Positions 47,095-55,945 of a stretch of DNA of 64,000 nt are shown here, piece after piece. The DNA comes from Pantoea agglomerans (GTDB taxonomy: Bacteria > Pseudomonadota > Gammaproteobacteria > Enterobacterales > Enterobacteriaceae), in assembly GCF_021397715.1 (NCBI RefSeq), contig NZ_CP090208.1, positions 1 through 64,000 on the forward strand. Reading direction: 5' to 3'. The notes beneath the pieces are model-generated. The model was not told the origin of the DNA and did no database searches. It saw only the letters and a list, made by a program, of their open reading frames with translations. Within the stretch, counting starts at the first letter, position 1, and every line of letters begins with the position of its first letter. The translations under genes were made by a program, and so were the position numbers.

Positions 47095-47394
47095 ATGATT
47101 AAAGTGGTACGCACCGCCCTGATTATTTCACTGCTGTTTAGCCCGCTGGCGATGGCTAAATCGGCTTATGAAACGCTGAAGTTTGCCCTTCAGGAACAGC
47201 AGATTACCGATGATTTGCGTCAGAAATGCCAGTTGCCACCCGACCTTTCAGATGACGCCCTGCGCCAGACCTTCCTGAATGACCCGCAGGATAAAACGCC
47301 GTTAATTGCGGCAGCGCAGGCGCTTAAAAATAACGATAACTCAGCCTACCGCGAACGGATGGCCCAGGTGGTATGTCCACCGCAGGCGGGATAA
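47095..47394 (+). CDS. yicS: YicS-family small periplasmic protein
   Basis: 99 residues with a signal peptide (ALIISLLFSPLAMA). Mature part resembles E. coli YicS: DLRQKCQLPPDLSDDALRQ, NNDNSAYRERMAQVVCP, with two conserved cysteines likely bridged. Function unknown. It sits between a flavoprotein and clcA. Confidence 0.75.
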   Translation: MIKVVRTALIISLLFSPLAMAKSAYETLKFALQEQQITDDLRQKCQLPPDLSDDALRQTFLNDPQDKTPLIAAAQALKNNDNSAYRERMAQVVCPPQAG

Positions 47395-47499
47395 CCGCCA
47401 GCGCTTCAGATCGGCAAGGCATTCGCATGATGTTTTGTATTCCCGGCGTCACTCAGTACACTGTGAGGCCTGGTCTGATACAAACAAGAACCTTTCCGC

Positions 47500-48900
47500 A
47501 TGAATGAAGAATCACCGCAGTCGGTCTATGTTCCCCGCACGCTGGCTGCGCGCAGCCGGATGTTTCGTGCTTTGCTCTATCGCGATAAAACCCCACTGGC
47601 GGTGCTGTTCTGTGCCGCGCTGGTTGGTACGCTGGTCGGTCTGGCTGGCGTGGCGTTTGCCAGCGCAGTTCAGGCGATACAGCAGTGGCGAGCTGATAAC
47701 ATCTCTCCGGCGCTGCTGCAGGGCGCGTCGCTCTATGCAGTCGCGTTTGCAGTCTCAGCCGTTCTGGCGATGGTCGGCTATTTTCTGGTGAAGCGTTTTG
47801 CCCCTGAAGCAGGCGGCTCAGGCATCCCTGAAATTGAAGGGGCGCTGGAGGAGTTGCGACCGGTGCGCTGGTGGCGAGTCATTCCGGTGAAATTTTTTGG
47901 CGGTCTGGGCACGCTGGGCGCCGGAATGGTGCTGGGCCGGGAAGGCCCTACCGTTCAGCTGGGCGGCAATATTGGCCGGATGGTGATTGATATCATTGGG
48001 CTGCGCAGCAACGAGACGCGTCATACGCTGCTGGCGACCGGGGCGGCGGCGGGTCTGGCAGCCGCCTTTAACGCGCCGCTGGCCGGTATCCTGTTTATTA
48101 TCGAAGAGATGCGCCCTCAGTTTCGCTATAACCTGATCTCGATAAAAGCGGTGTTCACCGGGGTGATCATGGCGAGCATCGTTTATCGCTGCTTTAACGG
48201 TGAGCAGGCGGTGATCTCGGTGGGCAAACTGGCAGATGCGCCGGTACAGACGCTGTGGCTCTATCTGGTGCTGGGGATGGTGATTGGCCTGGTCGGTGTC
48301 GCATTCAATCGTCTGATATTTCTGACACAGGATCTGTTTGCCCGCCTGTATGCCGGTAAAACGGCTCGCGTCCTGCTGGCTGGCGCGCTGCTCGGTGGCG
48401 GCTGCGGTGTGATGTCACTGCTGTTTGCGCCGGGCGCGGGCGGCGGTTCAGAACTGATTCCTCAGGCGGTACATGGAATCTTTCCTCTCGCCCTGTTGCT
48501 GCTGATTTTTATCGTCCGGCTGATCACCACGCTGCTTTGCTTTGGCTCCGGTGCGCCGGGCGGCATCTTTGCGCCGATGCTGGCGCTTGGCACGCTGCTG
48601 GGTACTGCGTTTGGGGTGGTGATGACTGGGCTCTTCCCGCTCTACCAGCTCGATCCTGGTACCTTCGCTATCGCCGGTATGGGTGCGCTGTTTGCCGCAT
48701 CAGTGCGTGCGCCGCTGACCGGCATTGTACTGGTGCTGGAGATGACCGATAACTACCAGCTGATTTTGCCGATGATTATTACCTGCCTGGGCGCCACGCT
48801 GCTGGCACAGTTTCTTGGCGGCAAACCTCTTTACTCCTCAATACTGGCCCGGACGCTGGCACGGCAGTCGCCGGTTACCCGCCCGCAGCAGGACGGGTAA
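47500..48900 (+). CDS. clcA: H+/Cl- exchange transporter ClcA
   Basis: 466 residues. Key residues fall at E. coli numbering: Ser107 ([10 protein letters not shown]), gating Glu148 ([14 protein letters not shown]), proton Glu203 ([10 protein letters not shown]), plus [11 protein letters not shown] and the Tyr of KPLYSS that binds chloride. It exchanges two chlorides for one proton and aids extreme acid survival. It faces padC with 9 bp between the stops. Confidence 0.94.
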   Translation: MNEESPQSVYVPRTLAARSRMFRALLYRDKTPLAVLFCAALVGTLVGLAGVAFASAVQAIQQWRADNISPALLQGASLYAVAFAVSAVLAMVGYFLVKRFAPEAGGSGIPEIEGALEELRPVRWWRVIPVKFFGGLGTLGAGMVLGREGPTVQLGGNIGRMVIDIIGLRSNETRHTLLATGAAAGLAAAFNAPLAGILFIIEEMRPQFRYNLISIKAVFTGVIMASIVYRCFNGEQAVISVGKLADAPVQTLWLYLVLGMVIGLVGVAFNRLIFLTQDLFARLYAGKTARVLLAGALLGGGCGVMSLLFAPGAGGGSELIPQAVHGIFPLALLLLIFIVRLITTLLCFGSGAPGGIFAPMLALGTLLGTAFGVVMTGLFPLYQLDPGTFAIAGMGALFAASVRAPLTGIVLVLEMTDNYQLILPMIITCLGATLLAQFLGGKPLYSSILARTLARQSPVTRPQQDG

Positions 48901-48909
48901 CCTTATCGC

Positions 48910-49434
48910 TTACTTACCGTCAAAAAAGTCGCTGGGCAACTGGCCCGGCGCTTTATTGATCACCTCATCGTTGTCTGCGCCCTCATTTTTCATATAAGTG
49001 ACCTCAGCAAACTCAGGAATTATGACGTAGGGATAAGCGGGACCTTCATCGCGGAAGCGATGCATGTCTTCTATAAAATCGTTCTGATAACAAATCGTCT
49101 TCTCCGGATGCTGACCTTCGCCAGCAATCCACTGCGGGAAAAAGATGGTGCCGTGAACGATCTTACGTGACAGATCAAACAGCAGGCTGACGCAGGTTCC
49201 GGTGGGTTCGTGCCAGTCAACCTTGTAAATGCCTGGCGCAAACTGCACCGCATTCATTTTCTGATTAGTCACCCAGCGACCGCCCACCAGCCCCTGATGA
49301 ATGCGGTAATCGCAGGTGGTTTCATTACGTGCATACCATTCATATTTCCAGCCGTTGTCGTAGGTGTAGACAAAGTGCGTGCCGACAAACTGAGACAAAT
49401 CAGTGGAAAGCGTGTTAATGGAATCAGAGCTCAT
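48910..49434 (-). CDS. padC: Phenolic acid decarboxylase
   Basis: 174 residues, matching bacterial PadC/FDC-type decarboxylases that turn ferulic and p-coumaric acids into vinylphenols. Conserved active-site residues: Tyr23 and Tyr25 (THFVYTYDNGWKYEW), Arg53 (GLVGGRWVTNQ) and Glu76 (DWHEPTGTC). Further match: FFPQWI, TICYQNDFIEDM, IPEFAEVTYMKNEG and VINKAP. Cytoplasmic. No padR regulator adjoins; the 620 bp upstream must hold its control region. It fits detoxification of plant-wall phenolics. Confidence 0.93.
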   Translation of the reverse strand: MSSDSINTLSTDLSQFVGTHFVYTYDNGWKYEWYARNETTCDYRIHQGLVGGRWVTNQKMNAVQFAPGIYKVDWHEPTGTCVSLLFDLSRKIVHGTIFFPQWIAGEGQHPEKTICYQNDFIEDMHRFRDEGPAYPYVIIPEFAEVTYMKNEGADNDEVINKAPGQLPSDFFDGK

Positions 49435-50057
49435 ATCAGTCCCTTACATCATCAGATATTTTTAAAATAACGGGAAAGTAACAGGCATTATTCATCAGCC
49501 AGGTGATTCACCCTGGATTAATTAATATGGCTCAGGAAATTATTTTTACCATGTGAAACTGTAAAAAATGGCAAGATGCGGCTGGATGAAAGTTTCTTTT
49601 TAAAAAAACCTCAGGAACAGGACGTACTTAACACGATGATATAGATACAGTTTATATTACATATTCCAGCAGGATTTATTTACACTTCACCACAACTAAT
49701 ATCTTCGCTTTCATAGCACTCCTCTCTGGAAATTAACAGCCTGAAAACGATTTAATTTCAGATTACAGAGTGAGACCTGCCAAACGTTATTCCTTTAGGA
49801 ATATTTTGAAGCAGGCGTCATCGTCACGCATCAGCAAAAATATTCTGACGCGACTGCGATGAGCCTTTGTCATGCTCCTGATTTTCCGTAAGTGCCGTGA
49901 GACGGATAGCCGCAGCGCAAGGCCTCTCTCCGGCAACCGATCAATCGCAACGGACGTCGATAACATGGCGGGCGCACTGTGCGGTGCGCGAACCTGCCGC
50001 TGGCTAAAGGGATGGCAGGTTTGGGTCTGAGCATGAAGGCGGATCAGCTCGTCCGGC
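49435..50057. other. Stretch upstream of padC
   Basis: 623 bp. From 49440 to about 49790 it is AT-rich and probably carries the padC promoter. I found no convincing hairpin or small gene; the frame on the minus strand at 49787-50116 overlaps the next gene and is a shadow. Confidence 0.5.
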
Positions 50058-50579
50058 TCAGGCTTTAGCCGATGTTGCCGCAGCCACCAGCCCATCCAGC
50101 CACTCCTGATGTCCATTGATCATCGGATTTGGTTTGGTGACGGCTAACTCGCGGGCCGGTTGTCCGTTTTGCGTCTCCTGAGTCAGAATCCGCACCCGGT
50201 TACCCGGCAGAGCTTCAATCAGCCAGGCATGCAGCACATCAAGGCGATCGGCGGCACCGGGTTCACCGGCCCAGCCATGCCAGGCCAGACGTGCGGCCTC
50301 ACCTTCAGCTGGCGCCACACATTCAGTGACCTGCGCTTCTACCGGAAAGCCAAAGGTCTCGAAATAGAAGCGCACGCCCTGCTCCAGCACCGGGCCTTTA
50401 TGGTCATAGAAACGAGCATTGGCTGAATTGGCATAATAATCAGACCAGCGCACCGGTTCACTCAGTAAGTGCCAGATATCTTCGACGGTCAGATCCTTCA
50501 CGATCACTTCATTCGAGCAAAAGTTATCGGTGTAACCCGGGACAAAACCTTCTGGCCAGACAATTGCGTTCATTTTCAT
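50058..50579 (-). CDS. SRPBCC (START-like) domain protein
   Basis: 173 residues; GAGGGTCG precedes ATG at 50579, with a second ATG two codons on. CSNEVIVKDLTVEDIWHLLS, then PVRWSDYYANSANARFYD and VRFYFETFGFPVEAQVTECV form the START-like hydrophobic cavity fold seen in polyketide cyclase/dehydrase-like proteins. Ligand unknown. It is divergent from a LysR regulator 164 bp away, which probably controls it. Confidence 0.78.
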   Translation of the reverse strand: MKMNAIVWPEGFVPGYTDNFCSNEVIVKDLTVEDIWHLLSEPVRWSDYYANSANARFYDHKGPVLEQGVRFYFETFGFPVEAQVTECVAPAEGEAARLAWHGWAGEPGAADRLDVLHAWLIEALPGNRVRILTQETQNGQPARELAVTKPNPMINGHQEWLDGLVAAATSAKA

Positions 50580-50743
50580 TTTTTCGACCCTCAATTAGTT
50601 TGGAAGCTGCATCGCCGGGCGTTGCAGCGGACAGGCTTAGTGTCGGGCGGGCCATGAAATAACGCCAATCGCAATAAATTATCCGTGATATTATTTTAAC
50701 TAATATCATAATGCCGATGCTGGCTGGCCGGTTGTGAGGATAA

Positions 50744-51685
50744 ATGGGCACCACACTTCAGAACGTGGATTTGAATCTGTTGAAAGCGCTGGATGCGTTA
50801 CTGGATGAGCGCAGCGTGACCCGTGCCGCTGAACGCCTGTCGCTGACCCAACCTGCAGTAAGCGGCATGCTTACCCGATTGCGTGAGAGCTTTGATGATC
50901 CGCTGTTCACCCGTGCGCAGCGCGGTATTGTGCCGACGTTGCGGGCGCTGGAACTGGCTGGCCCGGTTAAAGCGATTCTGGCGGAAGTGGATGAGCTGCT
51001 CCAGCCGCAACAGTTTGATCCGTTAACCGCTGAAATGACGATCCACATCGCAGCGACAGATTATGCGCTGCGTGCAGTCGTTGTCCCGTTCATGGCTCAG
51101 CTGCGGCGCGAAGCGCCCGGAATCCGGGTTGCTGTGGTGCCGGTCAATAATGCGACATTGCAGGAGCAGTTTGTGCGCGGTGAGGTGGATATGGCCTTGC
51201 TGACGCCGGATACGACGCCACAGGAGTTGCATAGCCGGCGACTGTTCGACGAAGAATATGTGTGTCTGCTACGCGACGATCACCCACTGGCAGCAGATGG
51301 ACCGCTCACCCTGGATGCCTTCTGTGCGTATGATCATGCGCTGGTTTCTTATCCCGGCGGGAGTTTTTCTGGCGTGACCGATGAGGCGCTGGCAGCGCTT
51401 GGCCGCCGCCGCCGGGTCACGCTCTCTGTCTGCAGCTTTCTGGTATTACCCGATATTCTGCGGCTGAGCGACTTAATCAGTGTGGTGCCGCGTCGCCTTG
51501 CGCTTAACGGAGCCGATCTGATCATCCTGCCGCCTCCTCTGCCTGTTGCTGGCTTTACCAAAACCCTGGCCTGGCATGAACGCACCCATCGCCATAAGGG
51601 CCATCAGTGGCTACGGCAGTTGTTAATCTCGACGGCCAGCGAGGCGACAGATTTGGTTACATCCACGACTCGCTCAGTAACATAA
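50744..51685 (+). CDS. LysR-family transcriptional regulator
   Basis: 313 residues. LNLLKALDALLDERSVTRAA, then ERLSLTQPAVSGMLTRLRES is the NodD/SyrM-like helix-turn-helix arrangement; the effector domain follows from about residue 95 (IHIAATDYALRAVVVPFMAQ). Divergent from the SRPBCC gene, its likely target. Confidence 0.9.
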   Translation: MGTTLQNVDLNLLKALDALLDERSVTRAAERLSLTQPAVSGMLTRLRESFDDPLFTRAQRGIVPTLRALELAGPVKAILAEVDELLQPQQFDPLTAEMTIHIAATDYALRAVVVPFMAQLRREAPGIRVAVVPVNNATLQEQFVRGEVDMALLTPDTTPQELHSRRLFDEEYVCLLRDDHPLAADGPLTLDAFCAYDHALVSYPGGSFSGVTDEALAALGRRRRVTLSVCSFLVLPDILRLSDLISVVPRRLALNGADLIILPPPLPVAGFTKTLAWHERTHRHKGHQWLRQLLISTASEATDLVTSTTRSVT

Positions 51686-52005
51686 GCGCAACGGAACAGG
51701 ATTTTTCAGCTCTGGTGGGCGTTAAAAGTGATAACAGATAAATAATGATATCGAAGGGTTTAGCGCTATGCTATTAAACCAGAGGGATTTATTGATTACA
51801 GAAGAGTGAAAAAGTCAGGAAATAACGAAACGGCGGATCTGATAACATTAAACAGAGAGCAATCAGGTTTAACTAACCGGAAAATAAGATGACGCTGCAG
51901 GTGACGGAATAATAACGAAGCGTTTTTTTTATATCGAAACGGTAAAACGACAGGCCCCGGCAGAGCGCCGGGGCTGATGGTTAAAAAGACCGTATAGTCG
52001 GCTTT
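51686..52005. other. Stretch between LysR gene and yciG
   Basis: 320 bp. Holds the yciG terminator hairpin at 51954-51974; otherwise AT-rich with nothing identified. Confidence 0.55.
51954..51974 (-). terminator. Terminator of yciG
   Basis: GCCCCGGC-AGAGC-GCCGGGGC, an 8-bp GC-rich stem followed on the minus strand by CTGTCGTTTTACC, 32 bp past the stop. Confidence 0.8.
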
Positions 52006-52185
52006 TTATTCGGACTTACGTCCACCACCATGGCTGTTTTGGCCACCTTTTTTACCGGCTTCTGAAGCCTTTTCACGGTCATTAGCGAAGTTACCGCCGC
52101 TGTTATGTCCGCCTTTTTTACCTGCTTCAGATGCTTTCTCACGATCCTCTGCGAAGTTACCTGAACCACCACGATGTTCGGCCAT
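52006..52185 (-). CDS. yciG: YciG-like KGG-repeat stress protein (59 aa)
   Basis: Short gene with a perfect AGGAGG ribosome binding site. The protein starts MAEHRGGSGNFAEDREKASE and carries two copies of the stress-induced KGG motif (GNFAEDREKASEAGKKGG and GNFANDREKASEAGKKGG), ending NSHGGGRKSE. Very close to E. coli YciG. Such hydrophilic glycine-rich proteins are RpoS-type stress proteins whose biochemical role is unclear. Confidence 0.93.
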   Translation of the reverse strand: MAEHRGGSGNFAEDREKASEAGKKGGHNSGGNFANDREKASEAGKKGGQNSHGGGRKSE

Positions 52186-52919
52186 AATTTCCTCCTGAAC
52201 ATATTGTCATTTGATTAATGGCAACCAGCATAATTCTATTACGCCAGCCGTTTTCGTGTTGCAGTGATAAGTCTAGCCGGGCCTCTGCGACCTGCAAGGC
52301 TATTACAAACAGCGGGGACGGATTTCTATTTAGGCGAAGCGATAGCGATATATCCTTAAGCAAAACGGGAAGCGGTTAAAAGTATATTGATGATAATGAG
52401 TTACTCGTCATCGATATAAGTTTCCCCTCTGATAGCGGGTTAACATTTTTTTACTTTTGATTAAAAAATTAAACGCGATGTAAAACGTAGCGGCTTACGA
52501 CTGGCGGAACTGAACAGCAAAAAGCGGGCCTGAAAAAGCGCTCCCTGGGTCATCGAAACGTTGATCAGCTCCTCCACAGTCCGGTTATGACTGGCCGCAC
52601 CCGCTGACGTGATCGCGATTGTGAAAATGAACGCATCTGTCTCAGGTCGATCAGCCAGCACGACGCATTCTGATATCCGGTTTCGCCCGACTGGAAGTGC
52701 TGATGCTGCACGTAGAAGAAGTAATAAAGAGATTCAACAGGAAGAAGATTACCAGCAACGACAGTAACGACGAGCCGATACCCGTCTATGCACGAGCAGG
52801 AGATGAAAAGGATCACTGTTGCTGAAAGGAGAATTAGCGTGCAGTCCGCAGTGTGACCGATACTTTTACCCATAACACTACCCATAACACCATGCTTTAT
52901 CGTCAGCGGCTCCAATGAT

Positions 52920-52951
52920 AAAAGCCCTGACTGAGATAGCCAGGGCTTTTA
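52920..52951. terminator. Terminator-like hairpin in the gene-free tract
   Basis: AAAAGCCCTG-ACTGAGATAGC-CAGGGCTTTT, a 10-bp stem with A and T runs built into the two arms, able to work in both directions. No gene is seen directly feeding it, which suggests a nearby unannotated transcript. Confidence 0.7.
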
Positions 52952-53739
52952 AGGTACTGCCAATTTAACATTTACCATTAACGAACTTAATTGAGACTTA
53001 CTGCTTAGGTACTGCTATTTATGAACAGGTCCTGCGGATAATAACGAATACGAAATGTCACTCATTATCATTAGCGGTTTTCACCACCTGATAGTCTTTT
53101 ATGAGACAAAGACAGGTCAGGCCCGGATAAACCTGCACACCCCCATCGCGATATATACTCTTTGATGCGTTGCCTTACTTTCATTACGACGTTTAAACCG
53201 CAATCGTATCCTGTCGTAACGTAAACGTTCAGAACTACGAGGCCTTACATCATCGCGACTACTTCTTACTTCAACTTCAACTTCAAGCACTTACAACAAA
53301 CTTACTACAACACAACATACTGCTACAGAATCTAACGGTAACGCGATACAACAGTGCTATTAATAAATGACTCGATATAACAGGAGTGGTGACTAATTTA
53401 ACTCAACCTTCAACTTACTATTTCTCTATCAGAGACGGCTTGTTTGCCTCTGATGTATCTTACTTTACGTTTTTAAATTTCAAAGTCAACACTGTTTTTA
53501 AAGACATGTTTATATCGTCAGTAGCGCCAGCGGGTCAGAAATAGCCCTTGGGAGCCAGGCATAATAAGTCGCAGCTTTTAACAACGCGGCTAAATATAGA
53601 TCTCTAACCTATCAACCATTAATAATTAGCTGGGTGATTATATCATTTTGTGATGCCTATTTACTTTAGCGCTGAGCATAGCATGGAGATGACAGCAGGA
53701 TGGCCTCACCAGAACACGCTGGCTACTGATATCGCAGGC

Positions 53740-53765
53740 AAAAAAAAGGCACCTTGACGGTGCCT
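53740..53765 (-). terminator. Intrinsic terminator of the DJ-1/PfpI gene
   Basis: AGGCACC-TTGAC-GGTGCCT followed on the minus strand by a run of seven or more T residues. Confidence 0.88.
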
Positions 53766-53800
53766 GACAGGATTGATGCTGCGCACTACACGCCGTGACG

Positions 53801-54481
53801 TTAGCCAGCCAGATTTTTCAGCAGCAGCTGTGCGGTTTCAACCGAAGAACCTGGGTTCTGACCGGTGATCAGCAATCCATCCTGTACCGTATAAGATGAC
53901 CAGTCATCTCCGCGGGAGTAGATACCGCCATGCTGTTTCAGCACGTCTTCTACCAGGAATGGCACCACATTGGTCAGACCGACACCCTCTTCTTCAGAGT
54001 TGGTAAAGCCGGTCACTTTTTTTCCTTTCACCAGCGGTTCGCCATCAGCCGTTTTGACATCACGCAGTACGCCAGGCGCATGACAGACCAGCGCAACCGG
54101 TTTACCCGCCTGCAGCGTCTGCTCAATCAAAGCGATAGAGTTTTTGTCATTGGCCAGATCCCACAGCGGACCGTGACCACCCGGATAGAAGACGGCGTCA
54201 AACGCGTCCTGAGAAACAGAGTCCAGACGGACAGTAGAGGCCAGTACCGCCTGAGTCTCTTTATCACCATGAAAACGACGAGTCTCTTCGGTCTGGAAAT
54301 CCGGCTCATCACTTTTAGGATCGAGTGGCGGCTGACCGCCTTTGGGTGAGGCCAGCGTGACATCCACGCCTGCATCGGTAAAGGCATAATATGGGGCAGC
54401 GAACTCTTCCAGCCAGAAACCGGTTTTCTTGCCGGTGTTGCCGAGTTCATCATGTGAGGTCAGTACCATTAAAATTTTCAT
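53801..54481 (-). CDS. DJ-1/PfpI family protein (type 1 glutamine amidotransferase-like, Hsp31-type)
   Basis: 226 residues; GGAGCAAAT precedes the ATG at 54481. Nucleophile-elbow Cys133 in PVALVCHAPGVL, a glutamate near residue 25-26 (GFWLEEFAAPYYAF) and GGHGPLWDL complete the site of the Hsp31-like glyoxalase III/chaperone group. Expected roles are removal of methylglyoxal adducts or general stress protection. It is divergent from a LysR regulator 159 bp away. Confidence 0.87.
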   Translation of the reverse strand: MKILMVLTSHDELGNTGKKTGFWLEEFAAPYYAFTDAGVDVTLASPKGGQPPLDPKSDEPDFQTEETRRFHGDKETQAVLASTVRLDSVSQDAFDAVFYPGGHGPLWDLANDKNSIALIEQTLQAGKPVALVCHAPGVLRDVKTADGEPLVKGKKVTGFTNSEEEGVGLTNVVPFLVEDVLKQHGGIYSRGDDWSSYTVQDGLLITGQNPGSSVETAQLLLKNLAG

Positions 54482-54640
54482 ATTTGCTCCGTCTATGTGC
54501 ATCGGGTCAGGCTAAGGTTAGGGTTCGGAACCGGCGACAAAACCACCGTGTCTCTGTTGACCGGACAATCATCACCTGGCTGAACATATTTCTGAAATTT
54601 ATTTCTTCAATTTCAGCTATTCACGTAGCATTATAGCTCA

Positions 54641-55558
54641 ATGAAATACGATCTGAATTTACTGCCTGTCCTGCTGGTGATGATGGAAGAGCGCAACGTC
54701 ACCCGCGCTGCGGAGCGGCTCGGTATTACCCAGCCGGCGCTCTCCAATGCGCTAAACCGCCTGCGGGAAACGCTTAACGATCCGCTGTTTATTCGCGAGC
54801 GCTACGGTATGCGCCCTACCCCCAAGGCTGAGCAGCTAGCACAGGTGGTTGCGGCTTCGCTGGGCGCTATCGATCAGGTTATCCTCGATCAGCAGGATTT
54901 TGATCCGCACTCTGCGACCCGGCTTTTTACCCTGGCTCCGAATAGCTACGTTGAATTTGTCATGATGCCGACCATCGTATCGCGGCTGCGGACTATCGCG
55001 CCGGGTATTCGCCTGCGGCTGACGCCGTTTGGCAACGACGTGACGGAAACCGGCGTGATATCAGGTAACACCGATATGGTGCTGGGACGCATCATTGATC
55101 CGCCTGATAATCTGGTGGTGCAGCACCTGATGAGTGAGGGGCTGGCGTGCGTAGTGCGTGCCGATCATCCCGACGTCACTGACCGGCTGACTGCGGAACA
55201 GTATGAAGAGCTCAGGCACGTTAACGTGCTGCCACCTGGCCGGATGCGGGCCGGCTTATACCAGGCGCTTGAACAGCGCGGTCTGCGCCGTCAGGTTGCC
55301 GTTTCAGTCACCCATTTTCTGGCGGTGCCGGAAATGATTGCGGTAACTGATTATTGTGCAACGCTGCCGCGCCTTATCTGCCAGCATCTGGCAAAAGATC
55401 CGCGGCTGAAAGTTCTGCCTGCGCCGGTCGATCTCGGCACATTTCCGGTCGAGATGGGCTGGCACGCGCGTTACCGCGACGATCCGGCGCACCGCTGGCT
55501 GCGTCATTTAATGACGGAAGTCGCGCAGAGCCTGGCAGAAGGCTCCGCAAGTAGTTAG
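54641..55558 (+). CDS. LysR-family transcriptional regulator
   Basis: 305 residues. KYDLNLLPVLLVMMEERNVT, then RAAERLGITQPALSNALNRL is the DNA-binding domain of the SyrM/NodD-like group; the effector domain starts near residue 90. Divergent from the DJ-1/PfpI gene, its likely target. No clear T-N11-A site was pinned down. Confidence 0.9.
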   Translation: MKYDLNLLPVLLVMMEERNVTRAAERLGITQPALSNALNRLRETLNDPLFIRERYGMRPTPKAEQLAQVVAASLGAIDQVILDQQDFDPHSATRLFTLAPNSYVEFVMMPTIVSRLRTIAPGIRLRLTPFGNDVTETGVISGNTDMVLGRIIDPPDNLVVQHLMSEGLACVVRADHPDVTDRLTAEQYEELRHVNVLPPGRMRAGLYQALEQRGLRRQVAVSVTHFLAVPEMIAVTDYCATLPRLICQHLAKDPRLKVLPAPVDLGTFPVEMGWHARYRDDPAHRWLRHLMTEVAQSLAEGSASS

Positions 55559-55666
55559 CGCGATCATCATTACCGCACTAATTGTCACTATTGATATGGT
55601 AACCTGGGTTATTATTCTTCCCATCGGAGGCCAACAACCTCCTCACTAACCCAAAGGAAGATGACC

Positions 55667-55882
55667 ATGAAAACCATTAAAGCTACTTCGATTGCCGCCC
55701 TTGCCGCTCTTTCACTGATCTCCTTCGGCAGCTTCGCTCAGAGCGTGTCTGTCACCTCATCAACCCTGGATGGCGCGGAAGCTAAAATCGCTGCCCAGGC
55801 TCAGGAACAGGGCGCGCAATATAAAATTACGGAAGCGAACACCAACAACCGTGTTCACATGACCGCAGAACTGTATAAATAA
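55667..55882 (+). CDS. DUF1471 (BhsA/McbA-like) small periplasmic protein
   Basis: 71 residues; AAGGA lies at proper spacing from the ATG at 55667. Signal peptide to about residue 24 (ISFGSFAQS), then the YdgH/BhsA/McbA fold: LDGAEAKIAAQAQEQGAQYK, ITEANTNNRVHMTAELYK, a classic DUF1471 ending. Relatives respond to stress, acid or biofilm state at the cell envelope. It has its own terminator. Confidence 0.88.
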   Translation: MKTIKATSIAALAALSLISFGSFAQSVSVTSSTLDGAEAKIAAQAQEQGAQYKITEANTNNRVHMTAELYK

Positions 55883-55912
55883 CGGATGGTCGCAAACGGA
55901 TTTGCCAGAAAC

Positions 55913-55937
55913 GGCTGCCCAATGGGCAGCCTTTTTT
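55913..55937 (+). terminator. Intrinsic terminator of the DUF1471 gene
   Basis: GGCTGCCC-AAT-GGGCAGCC followed by TTTTTT. Confidence 0.92.
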
Positions 55938-55945
55938 GTTTCTGC

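Larger units (their letters stand above)
52186..53800. other. Largest gene-free tract of the window (1.6 kb)
   Basis: No supportable gene. Contents: a terminator-like hairpin at 52920-52950, a G-poor C/A/T tract at about 53265-53335 with CTTCAA repeats, a hairpin at 53430-53456 (ATCAGAG...CTCTGAT with an inner GGC/GCC pair), and the terminator of the DJ-1 gene at 53740-53765. Overlapping frames on the minus strand at 52461-52915 show no family match. Confidence 0.6.

Noticed and set aside
52461-52915. Two overlapping minus-strand frames that might be one frameshifted membrane protein
   Set aside because: No family similarity and no good start; the residue patterns do not join into a convincing domain.
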